A stretch of DNA of 35,291 nt from positions 1 through 35,291 of IMG/VR virus record IMGVR_UViG_3300025781_000027; one strand, written 5' to 3'. The position numbers were made by a program, and so were the translations under genes. Of this stretch, positions 29,711 through 35,291 are shown piece by piece. This DNA is from a virus. Within the stretch, counting starts at the first letter, position 1; each line of letters begins with the position of its first letter. The notes below the pieces were generated by a model, which did no database searches, was not told the DNA's origin, and saw nothing but the letters and a program-made list of their open reading frames with translations.

Positions 29711-30242
29711 AACACCAGGAGACCGCGGTCCTAGTAGCCTTCGCGTTGTAAATTTTGACGCCAAGAACCCTATTCATCAAGGCATTATGGCTAGTCGAGA
29801 TGTAAACCATAACATTGACGTGGCTAAGGGCAAGGACAACAAAAAGCGCATCATTATGCCTGTTGCACCTGGCATGGAATCAGAGCCTAAGCAATCGACG
29901 CGTTACCCTTCCACTAATACGCACACCGAACCTTATGTATACAAAGAAGAGAAGCCAGCCGCTAAAAAAGCTGCGCCTAAGAAGAAGGCTGCTCCAGCAC
30001 CTAAAAAAGCAGAGGCACCAGCACCTAAAACTACTGCTAAGCCTGCCCCTAAGAAGACAGCCGCCCCTGCTGTTGCTGTTGAGTCTGGCGTAAAGATTAA
30101 GACCGATGCCACACTCGCAGCTAAAGCTGCGGCTGAAAAAGAGGCGGAAAAAGCTGCAGCAGAGGCTAAAAGAAAAGCCGAAAGAAAGCGCCAGCTTAAA
30201 GAAGGACACAACCCGATTAGGGCTAATTACTACAACGATTAG
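29703..30242 (+). CDS. Lys/Ala/Pro-rich, histone-H1-like-tailed protein
   Basis: 179 aa from ATG 29703. Residues ~1-80 are hydrophilic (RVVNFDAKNPIHQGIMASRD, VAKGKDNKKRIIMPVAPG). Residues ~82-125 are an alternating Ala/Lys/Pro tract (EKPAAKKAAPKKKAAPAPKK) like histone-H1 tails and bacterial AlgP/HU-type extensions. Residues ~130-168 form a long Ala/Lys/Glu helix (LAAKAAAEKEAEKAAAEAKR), and the end is EGHNPIRANYYND. The tract suits non-specific DNA binding or a packaged condensing protein. It is the last gene of the 27358 chain. No family assigned. Confidence 0.68.
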   Translation: MSETPGDRGPSSLRVVNFDAKNPIHQGIMASRDVNHNIDVAKGKDNKKRIIMPVAPGMESEPKQSTRYPSTNTHTEPYVYKEEKPAAKKAAPKKKAAPAPKKAEAPAPKTTAKPAPKKTAAPAVAVESGVKIKTDATLAAKAAAEKEAEKAAAEAKRKAERKRQLKEGHNPIRANYYND

Positions 30243-30251
30243 TAGTTAGTC

Positions 30252-30257
30252 TATGAT
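30252..30257 (+). promoter_or_regulatory. Possible -10 TATGAT before the 30269 gene
   Basis: TATGAT matches five of six consensus bases and would start transcription ~5 nt before ATG 30269, nearly leaderless. No Shine-Dalgarno precedes the ATG. No -35 is visible. The distance to the start codon (11 nt) is longer than in the N6 set. Confidence 0.38.
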
Positions 30258-30268
30258 AAGCTTCGGTT

Positions 30269-30817
30269 ATGGCCGATACCTTTGAGACCGAACGTTTTAA
30301 CCTTCTTGTTTGTAAAACATGCCAAACAATCGAAGAGCTTCCCTATACTAAAACTGGTGAGTATCTAGGCGAAGGTAAGTATAAGCAAGACGACAACCCT
30401 TTTGTTGAGCTGGCTGCAAGTAAGCATGGTCCAGACCACATTGGTTATCCGCTTATGGACGTGCTCCAAGGATACTGGATGACCCCAAAGGTCAAAGAAA
30501 GTATTGTCGCAGAATTGCGTGAAACCTTTTTCGGTAAGGGCGCGTCGTCAGGTCTTGATGTTTTCGGTACAGGATTTTACGGACTTAAAGACACCTACAG
30601 CCAAGACGCAATGAGCTGTTGGAAGATTCATAATAGCCCTAAGGGTCAGTGCTCCGATTACAAGCATGAGCGTAAGAAGTTGAACGCAGGAACAGATGCT
30701 GAACGCCGAGCCGAAGGCCTAGGTAAGTCAAACATCAAAGTTTATCTGTGTGATTTTTGCCCTGTAAAAATGTACAACCAGCACAAGGCGTACAAGGAGC
30801 GCGGGTTGTATGAGTGA
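30269..30817 (+). CDS. Conserved-type phage protein with two CxxC knuckles
   Basis: 182 aa from ATG 30269. ERFNLLVCKTCQTIEELPYT carries C15-x2-C18, and VYLCDFCPVKMYNQHKAYK near the end carries C-x2-C; together they can build one zinc ribbon across the fold. The middle contains HGPDHIGYPLMDVLQGYW, SGLDVFGTGFYGLKDTYSQD, AMSCWKIHNSPKGQCSDYKH (more Cys/His), and RKKLNAGTDAERRAEGLG. From memory this type recurs in actinobacterial phages as a conserved protein of unknown function; this cannot be verified here. It overlaps the next gene by 8 nt. Confidence 0.7.
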   Translation: MADTFETERFNLLVCKTCQTIEELPYTKTGEYLGEGKYKQDDNPFVELAASKHGPDHIGYPLMDVLQGYWMTPKVKESIVAELRETFFGKGASSGLDVFGTGFYGLKDTYSQDAMSCWKIHNSPKGQCSDYKHERKKLNAGTDAERRAEGLGKSNIKVYLCDFCPVKMYNQHKAYKERGLYE

Positions 30818-31088
30818 CGTTGTTGTAGATGTAGAGGCCGTCTTTGCTATCGCCCTTCGTAAAGACGGCACATTTTTTGCCACCACAGACGTCGACACCA
30901 ATTTTGCCCCCCAAAGGGACGCTACAATCCTAGACGTTCGACGGGGCTGTACTGACGTTCTAGAAGTTATGTCCAATAACGACCTAGCCAACTTAATTAT
31001 GGCAAAATTGACAGCAAATAGCCAAACTGAGTCTGAACGCACAGCCAGTTCAATCCGCCAGGCGCTGTCAGACAAAGGTATACTGTAA
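30810..31088 (+). CDS. Small protein of unknown function
   Basis: 92 aa from ATG 30810, overlapping the previous gene by 8 nt. It begins with a beta segment (VDVEAVFAIALRKDGTFFAT, then TDVDTNFAPQRDATILDVRR) and ends in helices (CTDVLEVMSNNDLANLIMAK, TASSIRQALSDKGIL). The order strand-strand-helix-helix suggests a compact domain. No catalytic residues or known motif are recognised. Confidence 0.65.
   Translation: MSDVVVDVEAVFAIALRKDGTFFATTDVDTNFAPQRDATILDVRRGCTDVLEVMSNNDLANLIMAKLTANSQTESERTASSIRQALSDKGIL
31079..31084 (+). promoter_or_regulatory. Possible -10 TATACT before the 31112 gene
   Basis: TATACT at the end of the previous gene would start transcription near 31091. The leader would contain the Shine-Dalgarno AAGGGG at 31100-31105 before ATG 31112. 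A -35 is not apparent. Confidence 0.33.
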
Positions 31089-31111
31089 CTACACAGACCT
31101 AAGGGGCGATT

Positions 31112-31348
31112 ATGGCAACTCCTCGTAAGAAACCTACTAAAAGAGTTTCTGTTGTCAAAAATGAAGAGCTAACGCCGTTAGATATTCATGCTATTCAACT
31201 GCATGAACTGTACAAATCATTTCGTCGCGCAGGATTTCCTGTAGATATTTCGATGGCGCTTATTACTGATAAAAGCGCACATCCTGATTGGTTTTACACA
31301 ATGGTTCCTGATTTAGAAGTTTTAGAAGAAGAAGACGACGAAGACTAG
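31112..31348 (+). CDS. Small protein with acidic tail
   Basis: 78 aa from ATG 31112, with AAGGGG ~6 nt upstream. It starts basic (ATPRKKPTKRVSVVKNEE), continues with a helical core (DIHAIQLHELYKSFRRAGFP, VDISMALITDKSAHPDWFYT), and ends in a run of nine acidic residues out of eleven (LEEEDDED). It may bind another phage protein. No family recognised. Confidence 0.66.
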   Translation: MATPRKKPTKRVSVVKNEELTPLDIHAIQLHELYKSFRRAGFPVDISMALITDKSAHPDWFYTMVPDLEVLEEEDDED

Positions 31349-31350
31349 AC

Positions 31351-31356
31351 TATACT
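31351..31356 (+). promoter_or_regulatory. -10 hexamer TATACT, 6 nt before ATG 31363 (leaderless start)
   Basis: TATACT begins 2 nt after the previous stop (31346-31348) and ends exactly 6 nt before ATG 31363. No Shine-Dalgarno and no -35 are present. It would drive the nucleotidyltransferase-like gene and the genes after it. Confidence 0.58.
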
Positions 31357-31362
31357 AAGCTA

Positions 31363-32295
31363 ATGAACATCTACGAAGCATTAGCTAAGAACGCTGTGCC
31401 CGTAGAGCTAGCGCCATCAGAAACATCGTACTTTAGCGCCCCTAATGCAGGCTTAGACCCTCGCCTATTTCGCAACAACAAGCTTATTGGCAGTGTACGC
31501 AACGGTATCTTGAGCATTTTGTTCGACCACTTGCGTCGCCACTATTACAACCCTGAAGCTTACATTTACGCTTGGCTTGCTGGCTCTGGCGTTTCTTATC
31601 AGTGGGCAGCTAACCGCACACCAGCAGACCTCGATTGTCTAGTAGGCATTGATTACATAGCGTTCCGTCGCTCCAACACAAAATTTGCGGGTCTTAGCGA
31701 CCAAGAAATTGCCAGTATGTTCAACGATGATTTTCGCGCTGAGCTTTACCCGCTGACAGAAAACTATTTGGATTCCTTTGAGCTGACCTTCTATGTCAAT
31801 GTCAATACTGATATCAGAAACATCAAGCCCTACGCCGCGTATTCACTAACAGATGACGACTGGACAGTTGAGCCTAGCGAACCCAACATCAAAAGCAAAC
31901 CACAGTGGGAACAGAAGATTGCCCGTGATGAAAACATGGCTGTTGAGATTCTAGAACGCTACTCACAGGCGCTTGCCAACATTGGTTCTGCTACTACTGC
32001 CTCCGCTCGTCTTAATGCTGAGGCTGCGCTTAAACTGGCTGTAGACCAGGGCGCAGCGTTATTTGAGGACATTCATCACGGACGCGGGTCTGCGTTTAGC
32101 CCCAGCGGTAAGGGGTACGCCGACTATGCTAACTACCGTTGGCAAGCAGGAAAGAAGGGTGGAGTGGTCCAAGCCCTCAAGCAATTGAAGGACATTTCCA
32201 CAAAGACACGAGAAGATTTTGAAGCACATACCTACGGAATGACGCTGCCAGATGCTAGTGTTCTAGTCCGTAGAGCCGCAACATACAAGCACTAA
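31363..32295 (+). CDS. Nucleotidyltransferase-like protein
   Basis: 310 aa from ATG 31363. The AYIYAWLAGSGVSYQWAANR segment (GS at 74-75) is followed by TPADLDCLVGIDYIAFRRS (D89 and D91), giving the 'GS...DxD' signature of the nucleotidyltransferase fold. A third acidic residue would be in ELTFYVNVNTDIRNIKPYA (~144-162). The C-terminal ~100 residues are helical. Substrate is unknown. From memory, similar proteins recur in actinobacterial phages next to the kind of genes found here. It may modify a nucleotide, tRNA or protein; the exact reaction cannot be assigned. Confidence 0.6.
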   Translation: MNIYEALAKNAVPVELAPSETSYFSAPNAGLDPRLFRNNKLIGSVRNGILSILFDHLRRHYYNPEAYIYAWLAGSGVSYQWAANRTPADLDCLVGIDYIAFRRSNTKFAGLSDQEIASMFNDDFRAELYPLTENYLDSFELTFYVNVNTDIRNIKPYAAYSLTDDDWTVEPSEPNIKSKPQWEQKIARDENMAVEILERYSQALANIGSATTASARLNAEAALKLAVDQGAALFEDIHHGRGSAFSPSGKGYADYANYRWQAGKKGGVVQALKQLKDISTKTREDFEAHTYGMTLPDASVLVRRAATYKH

Positions 32296-32318
32296 CCTAA
32301 GTTCAATCGGAGCATATT

Positions 32319-32774
32319 TTGGCAATAGTAATGTTCGTAGACGACGTATTGCGTTCGGATACAGGAAGCCCTATCTATCAGGGTCTAGCCCTTTATCGAA
32401 TGTTCAATGAGGACGTTCGAGTTATCTTGCTCTGTGACGATAAAGCAAAAACCAATCGTTGGCTACTTGAGCACAAGATAAATAAGTTTGACGACCTCGT
32501 AGACCTGAACGTTCCAGGTGTGTTAGACGACCCAGACATTGAACAAGTCAAGTACGTTCGTTCTCAAGGCAAGGTGGAGTTGGTAGTCACAGGCAACACC
32601 GACCTAGCCAAGAAGCTGTTAGAGATTGGGCTAGATACTCTATTGTTTTTGCACCCTACTTATCTGCGCCCAGAGTTCCGTCCAGATGGACGTCAAGGAA
32701 TGAAGAGCTGGGCAGCTATTGAAGATGAGCTGGACAAGCAGATTGAAATGATTAAGGAAGACCCTAGAGTCTAA
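32319..32774 (+). CDS. Unrecognised alpha/beta protein, possible HAD-like fold
   Basis: 151 aa from TTG 32319, with CGGAGC ~6 nt upstream; ATG 32331 is a shorter alternative. It begins AIVMFVDDVLRSDTGSPIYQ (strand then DD, as in HAD motif I), then LALYRMFNEDVRVILLCDD, KTNRWLLEHKINKFDDLVD, a KVELVVTGNTDLAKKLLEIG segment (second Rossmann-like unit) and TLLFLHPTYLRPEFRPD. A phosphatase or nucleotide-binding role is possible, but the complete HAD motif set is not visible. It is coupled by TAATG to the 490-aa gene downstream. Confidence 0.58.
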   Translation: MAIVMFVDDVLRSDTGSPIYQGLALYRMFNEDVRVILLCDDKAKTNRWLLEHKINKFDDLVDLNVPGVLDDPDIEQVKYVRSQGKVELVVTGNTDLAKKLLEIGLDTLLFLHPTYLRPEFRPDGRQGMKSWAAIEDELDKQIEMIKEDPRV

Positions 32775-34246
32775 TGCGTATCATTTACTTAGGTGCGGAA
32801 GTTCCATCCAACCGTACCCTTCTAGAGTCCACCACCGCCAACCATGTTGGGGTTAGTTTTTGGCGCCTATATCGTCGTGGGCTACCCAAGACCAAGGCAT
32901 ACCTTCTAGAGAATTACTTTACGCCCGATACCCATATTTACGCCCACGCAGGTATCCCCAAGCCCGAGAAGCTAACACAGGAAGAGCTAGAAGAATTTTG
33001 CGCCCTGTACGAGGAGTTCATCGCTAATAACATAGACAGGATTGTGAGCTTTAACGAGGTTGTTCATCCCACGCTCACTCCTGAGTTTATTACAGAGCAG
33101 AGGAAAACCTGCTGGAATGAAGTTCCGCCCTCTAAGTTCCAACCAGTTTGGCAGCCCCAGACAGGAATAGATGGCTTTAAGAAGATGGTCGAGCACTACC
33201 TAGATATAGGAATCATGGGCGACGACATAGAGCACGAGACCCAGCTAGCTGCCCTCACACGGGGATATACAGCCCGAGGAACCCGTTTCCACGCCATCAA
33301 TACCGCCAAGCCCTACAACCTACGTCAGGTCAAGGTAGAGACCGCCAGCACCCTGTCTTGGCTGGCCCCCATGCTTCACGGTGAAACGATTGTCTGGGAC
33401 GGTACTAAGCTTGTTAGATACAACAAGGGCATGAAAGAACAGGCTCGTGTACGCTACGCCAAGATATATGAAAAGGCGGGCTTGGACTACGACCTGATTA
33501 TGGAAGATGACCCACAAGAAGTCTGTCGTCTGGCTGTATGGTCATACGAACAATACGAAGCGAGGATGAACATGAGTGGCGCAGAAGACGGCTTCCTATC
33601 GCATAACAGCGAGTGGAGCGATGTGGAGGATAGTGGGGAAACTACCCCCTCCGTAAGCGATAACAAGGGTATTGGCATGCGGAAAGTTGAGAGCCGAAAT
33701 CCAGAAGAAATGGGCAATTTACCCGTCTTCGGATACGACTTTAAGACCGTTGTAGAGACCGATGAAGACGGTCAAGACATCATCAAAGACGTCCCTGTTG
33801 TGCGCTCGCAAAGTAGCACTATTCGTCAGTGCGATACCTGTTTTGTAGCTGCTAACTGCCCCGCATTTAAGCCGCAAACAATGTGCGCTTTTAACCTTCC
33901 TATTGAGGTAAAGACTAAAGACCAGCTTAAGAGTTTGATTAACGCAATGATTGAAATGCAGGGTCAAAGAGTCGCTTTTATGCGTTTTACTGAAGAAATG
34001 AATGGTGGATACGCAGACCCCAACGTTTCCCAAGAGATTGACAGATTGTTCAAGCTCATCAAAACCACCAAGGATTTGGACGACTCAGCCTCGTTTATTC
34101 GCATGACTGTAGAGGCAAAAAATGGGTCTGCTGGTGTGCTCTCTAACATCTTTGGAGACAAGGCGCAAGCCCTCCGAGAGCTTCCTAACGGCGGCTTAAA
34201 TGAAGAGCAAACCACCAAAATTATTAAAGATATCAGCGAAGGCTGA
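32774..34246 (+). CDS. 490-aa protein, possible TIM barrel plus Cys4 cluster
   Basis: 490 aa from ATG 32774 (TAATG overlap). The N-terminal ~290 residues repeat strand-helix units: MRIIYLGAEVPSNRTLLE, THIYAHAGIPK, NNIDRIVSFNEVV, PVWQPQTGIDGFKKMVEHYL, DIGIMGDDIEHETQLAAL, RGTRFHAINTAKPY, TLSWLAPMLHGETIVWDGTK. This could be a TIM barrel, with a faint likeness to TGT/DpdA-type proteins; no binding site is proven. The linker (~275-320) is acidic and Ser/Asn-rich. The C-terminal domain has C353-x2-C356-x5-C362-x8-C371, a likely zinc or iron-sulfur site, then helices. Function unknown. Confidence 0.55.
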   Translation: MRIIYLGAEVPSNRTLLESTTANHVGVSFWRLYRRGLPKTKAYLLENYFTPDTHIYAHAGIPKPEKLTQEELEEFCALYEEFIANNIDRIVSFNEVVHPTLTPEFITEQRKTCWNEVPPSKFQPVWQPQTGIDGFKKMVEHYLDIGIMGDDIEHETQLAALTRGYTARGTRFHAINTAKPYNLRQVKVETASTLSWLAPMLHGETIVWDGTKLVRYNKGMKEQARVRYAKIYEKAGLDYDLIMEDDPQEVCRLAVWSYEQYEARMNMSGAEDGFLSHNSEWSDVEDSGETTPSVSDNKGIGMRKVESRNPEEMGNLPVFGYDFKTVVETDEDGQDIIKDVPVVRSQSSTIRQCDTCFVAANCPAFKPQTMCAFNLPIEVKTKDQLKSLINAMIEMQGQRVAFMRFTEEMNGGYADPNVSQEIDRLFKLIKTTKDLDDSASFIRMTVEAKNGSAGVLSNIFGDKAQALRELPNGGLNEEQTTKIIKDISEG

Positions 34247-34249
34247 TAT

Positions 34250-34282
34250 GCGATAGGAGTGATAAAACTCCTATGGAATCGC
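34250..34282 (+). other. Bulged hairpin upstream of nrdJ
   Basis: AGGAGT (34255-34260) pairs with ACTCCT (34267-34272) around GATAAA; AT/AT at 34253-34254 and 34273-34274 can extend it. Alternatively, GCGAT (34250-34254) pairs with ATCGC (34278-34282) leaving a 5-nt bulge on one side. There is no T-run, so it is not a typical terminator. It lies 3 nt after the stop of the previous gene and within the 144-nt gap before nrdJ, the longest gap in the window. No cobalamin-riboswitch core element is recognisable by eye. Confidence 0.45.
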
Positions 34283-34341
34283 TTGTGCTCTAATTGGCAC
34301 TTAGTCTGCCTGTGTACTACTGTAACGCATCGCTAAACTTA

Positions 34342-34347
34342 TACACT
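34342..34347 (+). promoter_or_regulatory. -10 hexamer TACACT, 6 nt before ATG 34354, in the nrdJ leader
   Basis: TACACT, identical to the HNH -10 hexamer, ends exactly 6 nt before ATG 34354. That ATG opens a 100-codon frame (to 34656) that overlaps nrdJ out of frame. The same transcript would also carry the nrdJ Shine-Dalgarno AGAAGG (34379-34384) before ATG 34391. The hexamer is therefore a plausible nrdJ promoter, whatever the status of the overlapping frame. Confidence 0.45.
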
Positions 34348-34390
34348 CCCCGCATGATGAGGGTGCTAACTACAAAGAGAGAAGGTCGAA

Positions 34391-35291
34391 ATGGGTTTGT
34401 CTTTCCGTCTGACAGAAGATTTCCTGACAGGATATCGGGACAAGAAAGTTCCGTGGGGATACCAAGACGCGGCAGGCAACTCGGTAGGAGAAATTACTTT
34501 TCTTCGTACCTATTCCCGACTCAAAGAAGATGGCACCAAAGAAACGTGGACAGATGTCTGCGAGCGAGTCATCAACGGTATGTATTCGCTTCAGAAAGAC
34601 CACGCCAAGTTAAACCGACTTCCATGGTCAGACTCCAAGGCAGCTGCCTCAGCTAAAGAGGCTTTCGACCGACTATGGAACCTCAAGTGGACGCCACCAG
34701 GACGCGGACTATGGGTCATGGGTACTCCGCTTGTTAATGAACAACGCAACTCAGCTGCGCTCCAAAACTGTGCTTTTGTCTCCACAGACTCCATGACTAA
34801 GCTCAACCCAGCCAAGCCTTTTGCCTTCCTCATGGAGGCGTCGATGCTCGGCGTAGGTGTTGGATTCGATGACAAAGGTGCGGACAAAGACTTCGCAATT
34901 TTTGCCCCTACTGAAGGAGATACATATGTCATCCCCGACACCAGAGAAGGCTGGGTGGAATCACTTACCGCCCTCCTCAATTCCTACCTTAAGCCAGATA
35001 CGAAGAAGCCTATCTTTGACTACTCAAAAATCCGCCCAGCAGGTACTCCGATTAAAACCTTTGGAGGAACAGCCGCGGGACACGAGCCATTAGAGAAGCT
35101 TCATAACCACATTACTAAGATGTTCACTGGCCGAGCAGGTCAAAAGCTGACTCGCGTGGATATCGCTGATATTGGAAATATGATTGGCGTCTGCGTTGTA
35201 TCAGGAAACGTCCGTCGTTCAGCTGAGTTGTTGATGGGTCGTATTGACGACCAAGACTTCCTCAATCTCAAGAACGCTGAGAAGTTTCCTG
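34391..35291 (+). CDS. nrdJ: Class II (B12-dependent) ribonucleoside triphosphate reductase, N-terminal part
   Basis: 300 codons from ATG 34391 (Shine-Dalgarno AGAAGG), cut by the right edge; the family is ~740 aa. It matches monomeric adenosylcobalamin-dependent reductases of the Lactobacillus leichmannii type along its length: TPPGRGLWVMGT (~101-112), NCAFVST with C127 at the position of redox Cys119, FAFLMEASMLGVGVGFDDKG (~144-163), IPDTREGWVE, SKIRPAGTPIKTFGGTAAGH and VVSGNVRRSAELLMG. It converts NTPs to dNTPs without oxygen. Its activity would depend on the host's cobalamin. Confidence 0.92.
   Translation, partial: MGLSFRLTEDFLTGYRDKKVPWGYQDAAGNSVGEITFLRTYSRLKEDGTKETWTDVCERVINGMYSLQKDHAKLNRLPWSDSKAAASAKEAFDRLWNLKWTPPGRGLWVMGTPLVNEQRNSAALQNCAFVSTDSMTKLNPAKPFAFLMEASMLGVGVGFDDKGADKDFAIFAPTEGDTYVIPDTREGWVESLTALLNSYLKPDTKKPIFDYSKIRPAGTPIKTFGGTAAGHEPLEKLHNHITKMFTGRAGQKLTRVDIADIGNMIGVCVVSGNVRRSAELLMGRIDDQDFLNLKNAEKFP

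Noticed and set aside
731-34218. Numerous open frames on the - strand (for example 731-958, 5084-5443, 8745-9047, 20727-21014, 34591-34980)
   Set aside because: Each lies entirely opposite a well-supported + strand gene, has no plausible ribosome-binding site or domain, and shows composition expected of a mirror frame.
31363-34246. A full 7-deazaguanine (Dpd-type) DNA modification pathway
   Set aside because: The likeness of the 490-aa protein to TGT/DpdA is faint, and no FolE, QueC, QueD or QueE-like gene is in the window.
34250-34282. Hairpin as a factor-independent terminator
   Set aside because: There is no T-run after the stem, and the next bases (GGAATCGC) pair back with upstream sequence instead.
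34247-34390. tRNA or cobalamin riboswitch in the gap before nrdJ
   Set aside because: No T-loop/anticodon arrangement and no recognisable B12-box were found by eye. Only a bulged hairpin is present. An Rfam and tRNAscan run would settle it.
34354-34656. 100-codon + strand frame overlapping the nrdJ start
   Set aside because: It is Arg-rich, has no domain, and nrdJ is certain in another frame over most of its length. I list only its start signal, not the gene.
1-35291. CRISPR array
   Set aside because: The Cas4-like exonuclease prompted a check, but no regularly spaced direct repeats or cas1/cas2 genes are visible.

Overview
The window is a gene-dense stretch of a tailed-phage genome. Every gene I accept is on the + strand. 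Most neighbours overlap by 1-25 nt (ATGA, TAATG, GTGA junctions), and no gap exceeds about 150 nt. The baseplate genes (gp25-like, J-like, I-like, gpD-like hub and spike OB protein) point to a contractile-tailed (myovirus-type) phage. A WhiB-family iron-sulfur regulator points to an actinobacterial host. Base composition is moderate to low in GC by eye (not computed), so a low-GC aquatic actinobacterium is a reasonable guess, but no more than that. No terminase, capsid, lysin, integrase or immunity repressor lies in the window.

Layout. (1) 1-7987: tail and baseplate module, ending in a large I-like protein with two C-terminal jelly-roll-like domains. (2) 8000-8857: a small membrane protein and an unrecognised protein. 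(3) 8857-15395: replication module, with a winged-helix initiator-like protein, DnaC-like loader, SWIM zinc protein, DnaB-like helicase, DnaG-like primase, dNMP kinase and SNF2-type helicase. (4) 15444-17181: ribbon-helix-helix and MerR-like DNA-binding proteins, a coiled-coil protein and a zinc-binding candidate ssDNA-binding protein, closed by a hairpin terminator. (5) 17245-24212: family A DNA polymerase with a Leu at the 762-equivalent position, RecA-like recombinase, HNH endonuclease, PD-(D/E)XK nuclease, WhiB, Cas4/RecB-like exonuclease and RuvC-like resolvase. (6) 24209-25841: tiny basic and zinc-ribbon proteins, a SpoVS homologue and a basic protein, closed by a clear terminator. (7) 25920-27343: a small Cys-tailed protein and a calcineurin-like phosphoesterase. 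(8) 27358-30242: a chain of ten small, hydrophilic, mostly unrecognisable proteins. (9) 30269-34246: conserved phage proteins, including a nucleotidyltransferase-like protein and a 490-aa possible TIM-barrel protein with a Cys4 cluster. (10) 34391 to the right edge: the N-terminal 300 residues of an adenosylcobalamin-dependent class II ribonucleotide reductase.

How the genes fit together: the phage carries nearly its own replisome (initiator, loader, helicase, primase, polymerase, candidate SSB), its own recombination set (RecA-like, exonuclease, two possible junction-processing nucleases) and dNTP supply (dNMP kinase, NrdJ). The most unexpected regulatory signal is a recurring TAnnnT hexamer placed exactly 6 nt before an ATG, at genes that have no good Shine-Dalgarno sequence. 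This looks like a set of leaderless transcription units. It occurs before 8000, 15444, 21182, 27358, 31363 and an ATG at 34354. All identifications come from reading translations and motifs by eye; no database search was run.
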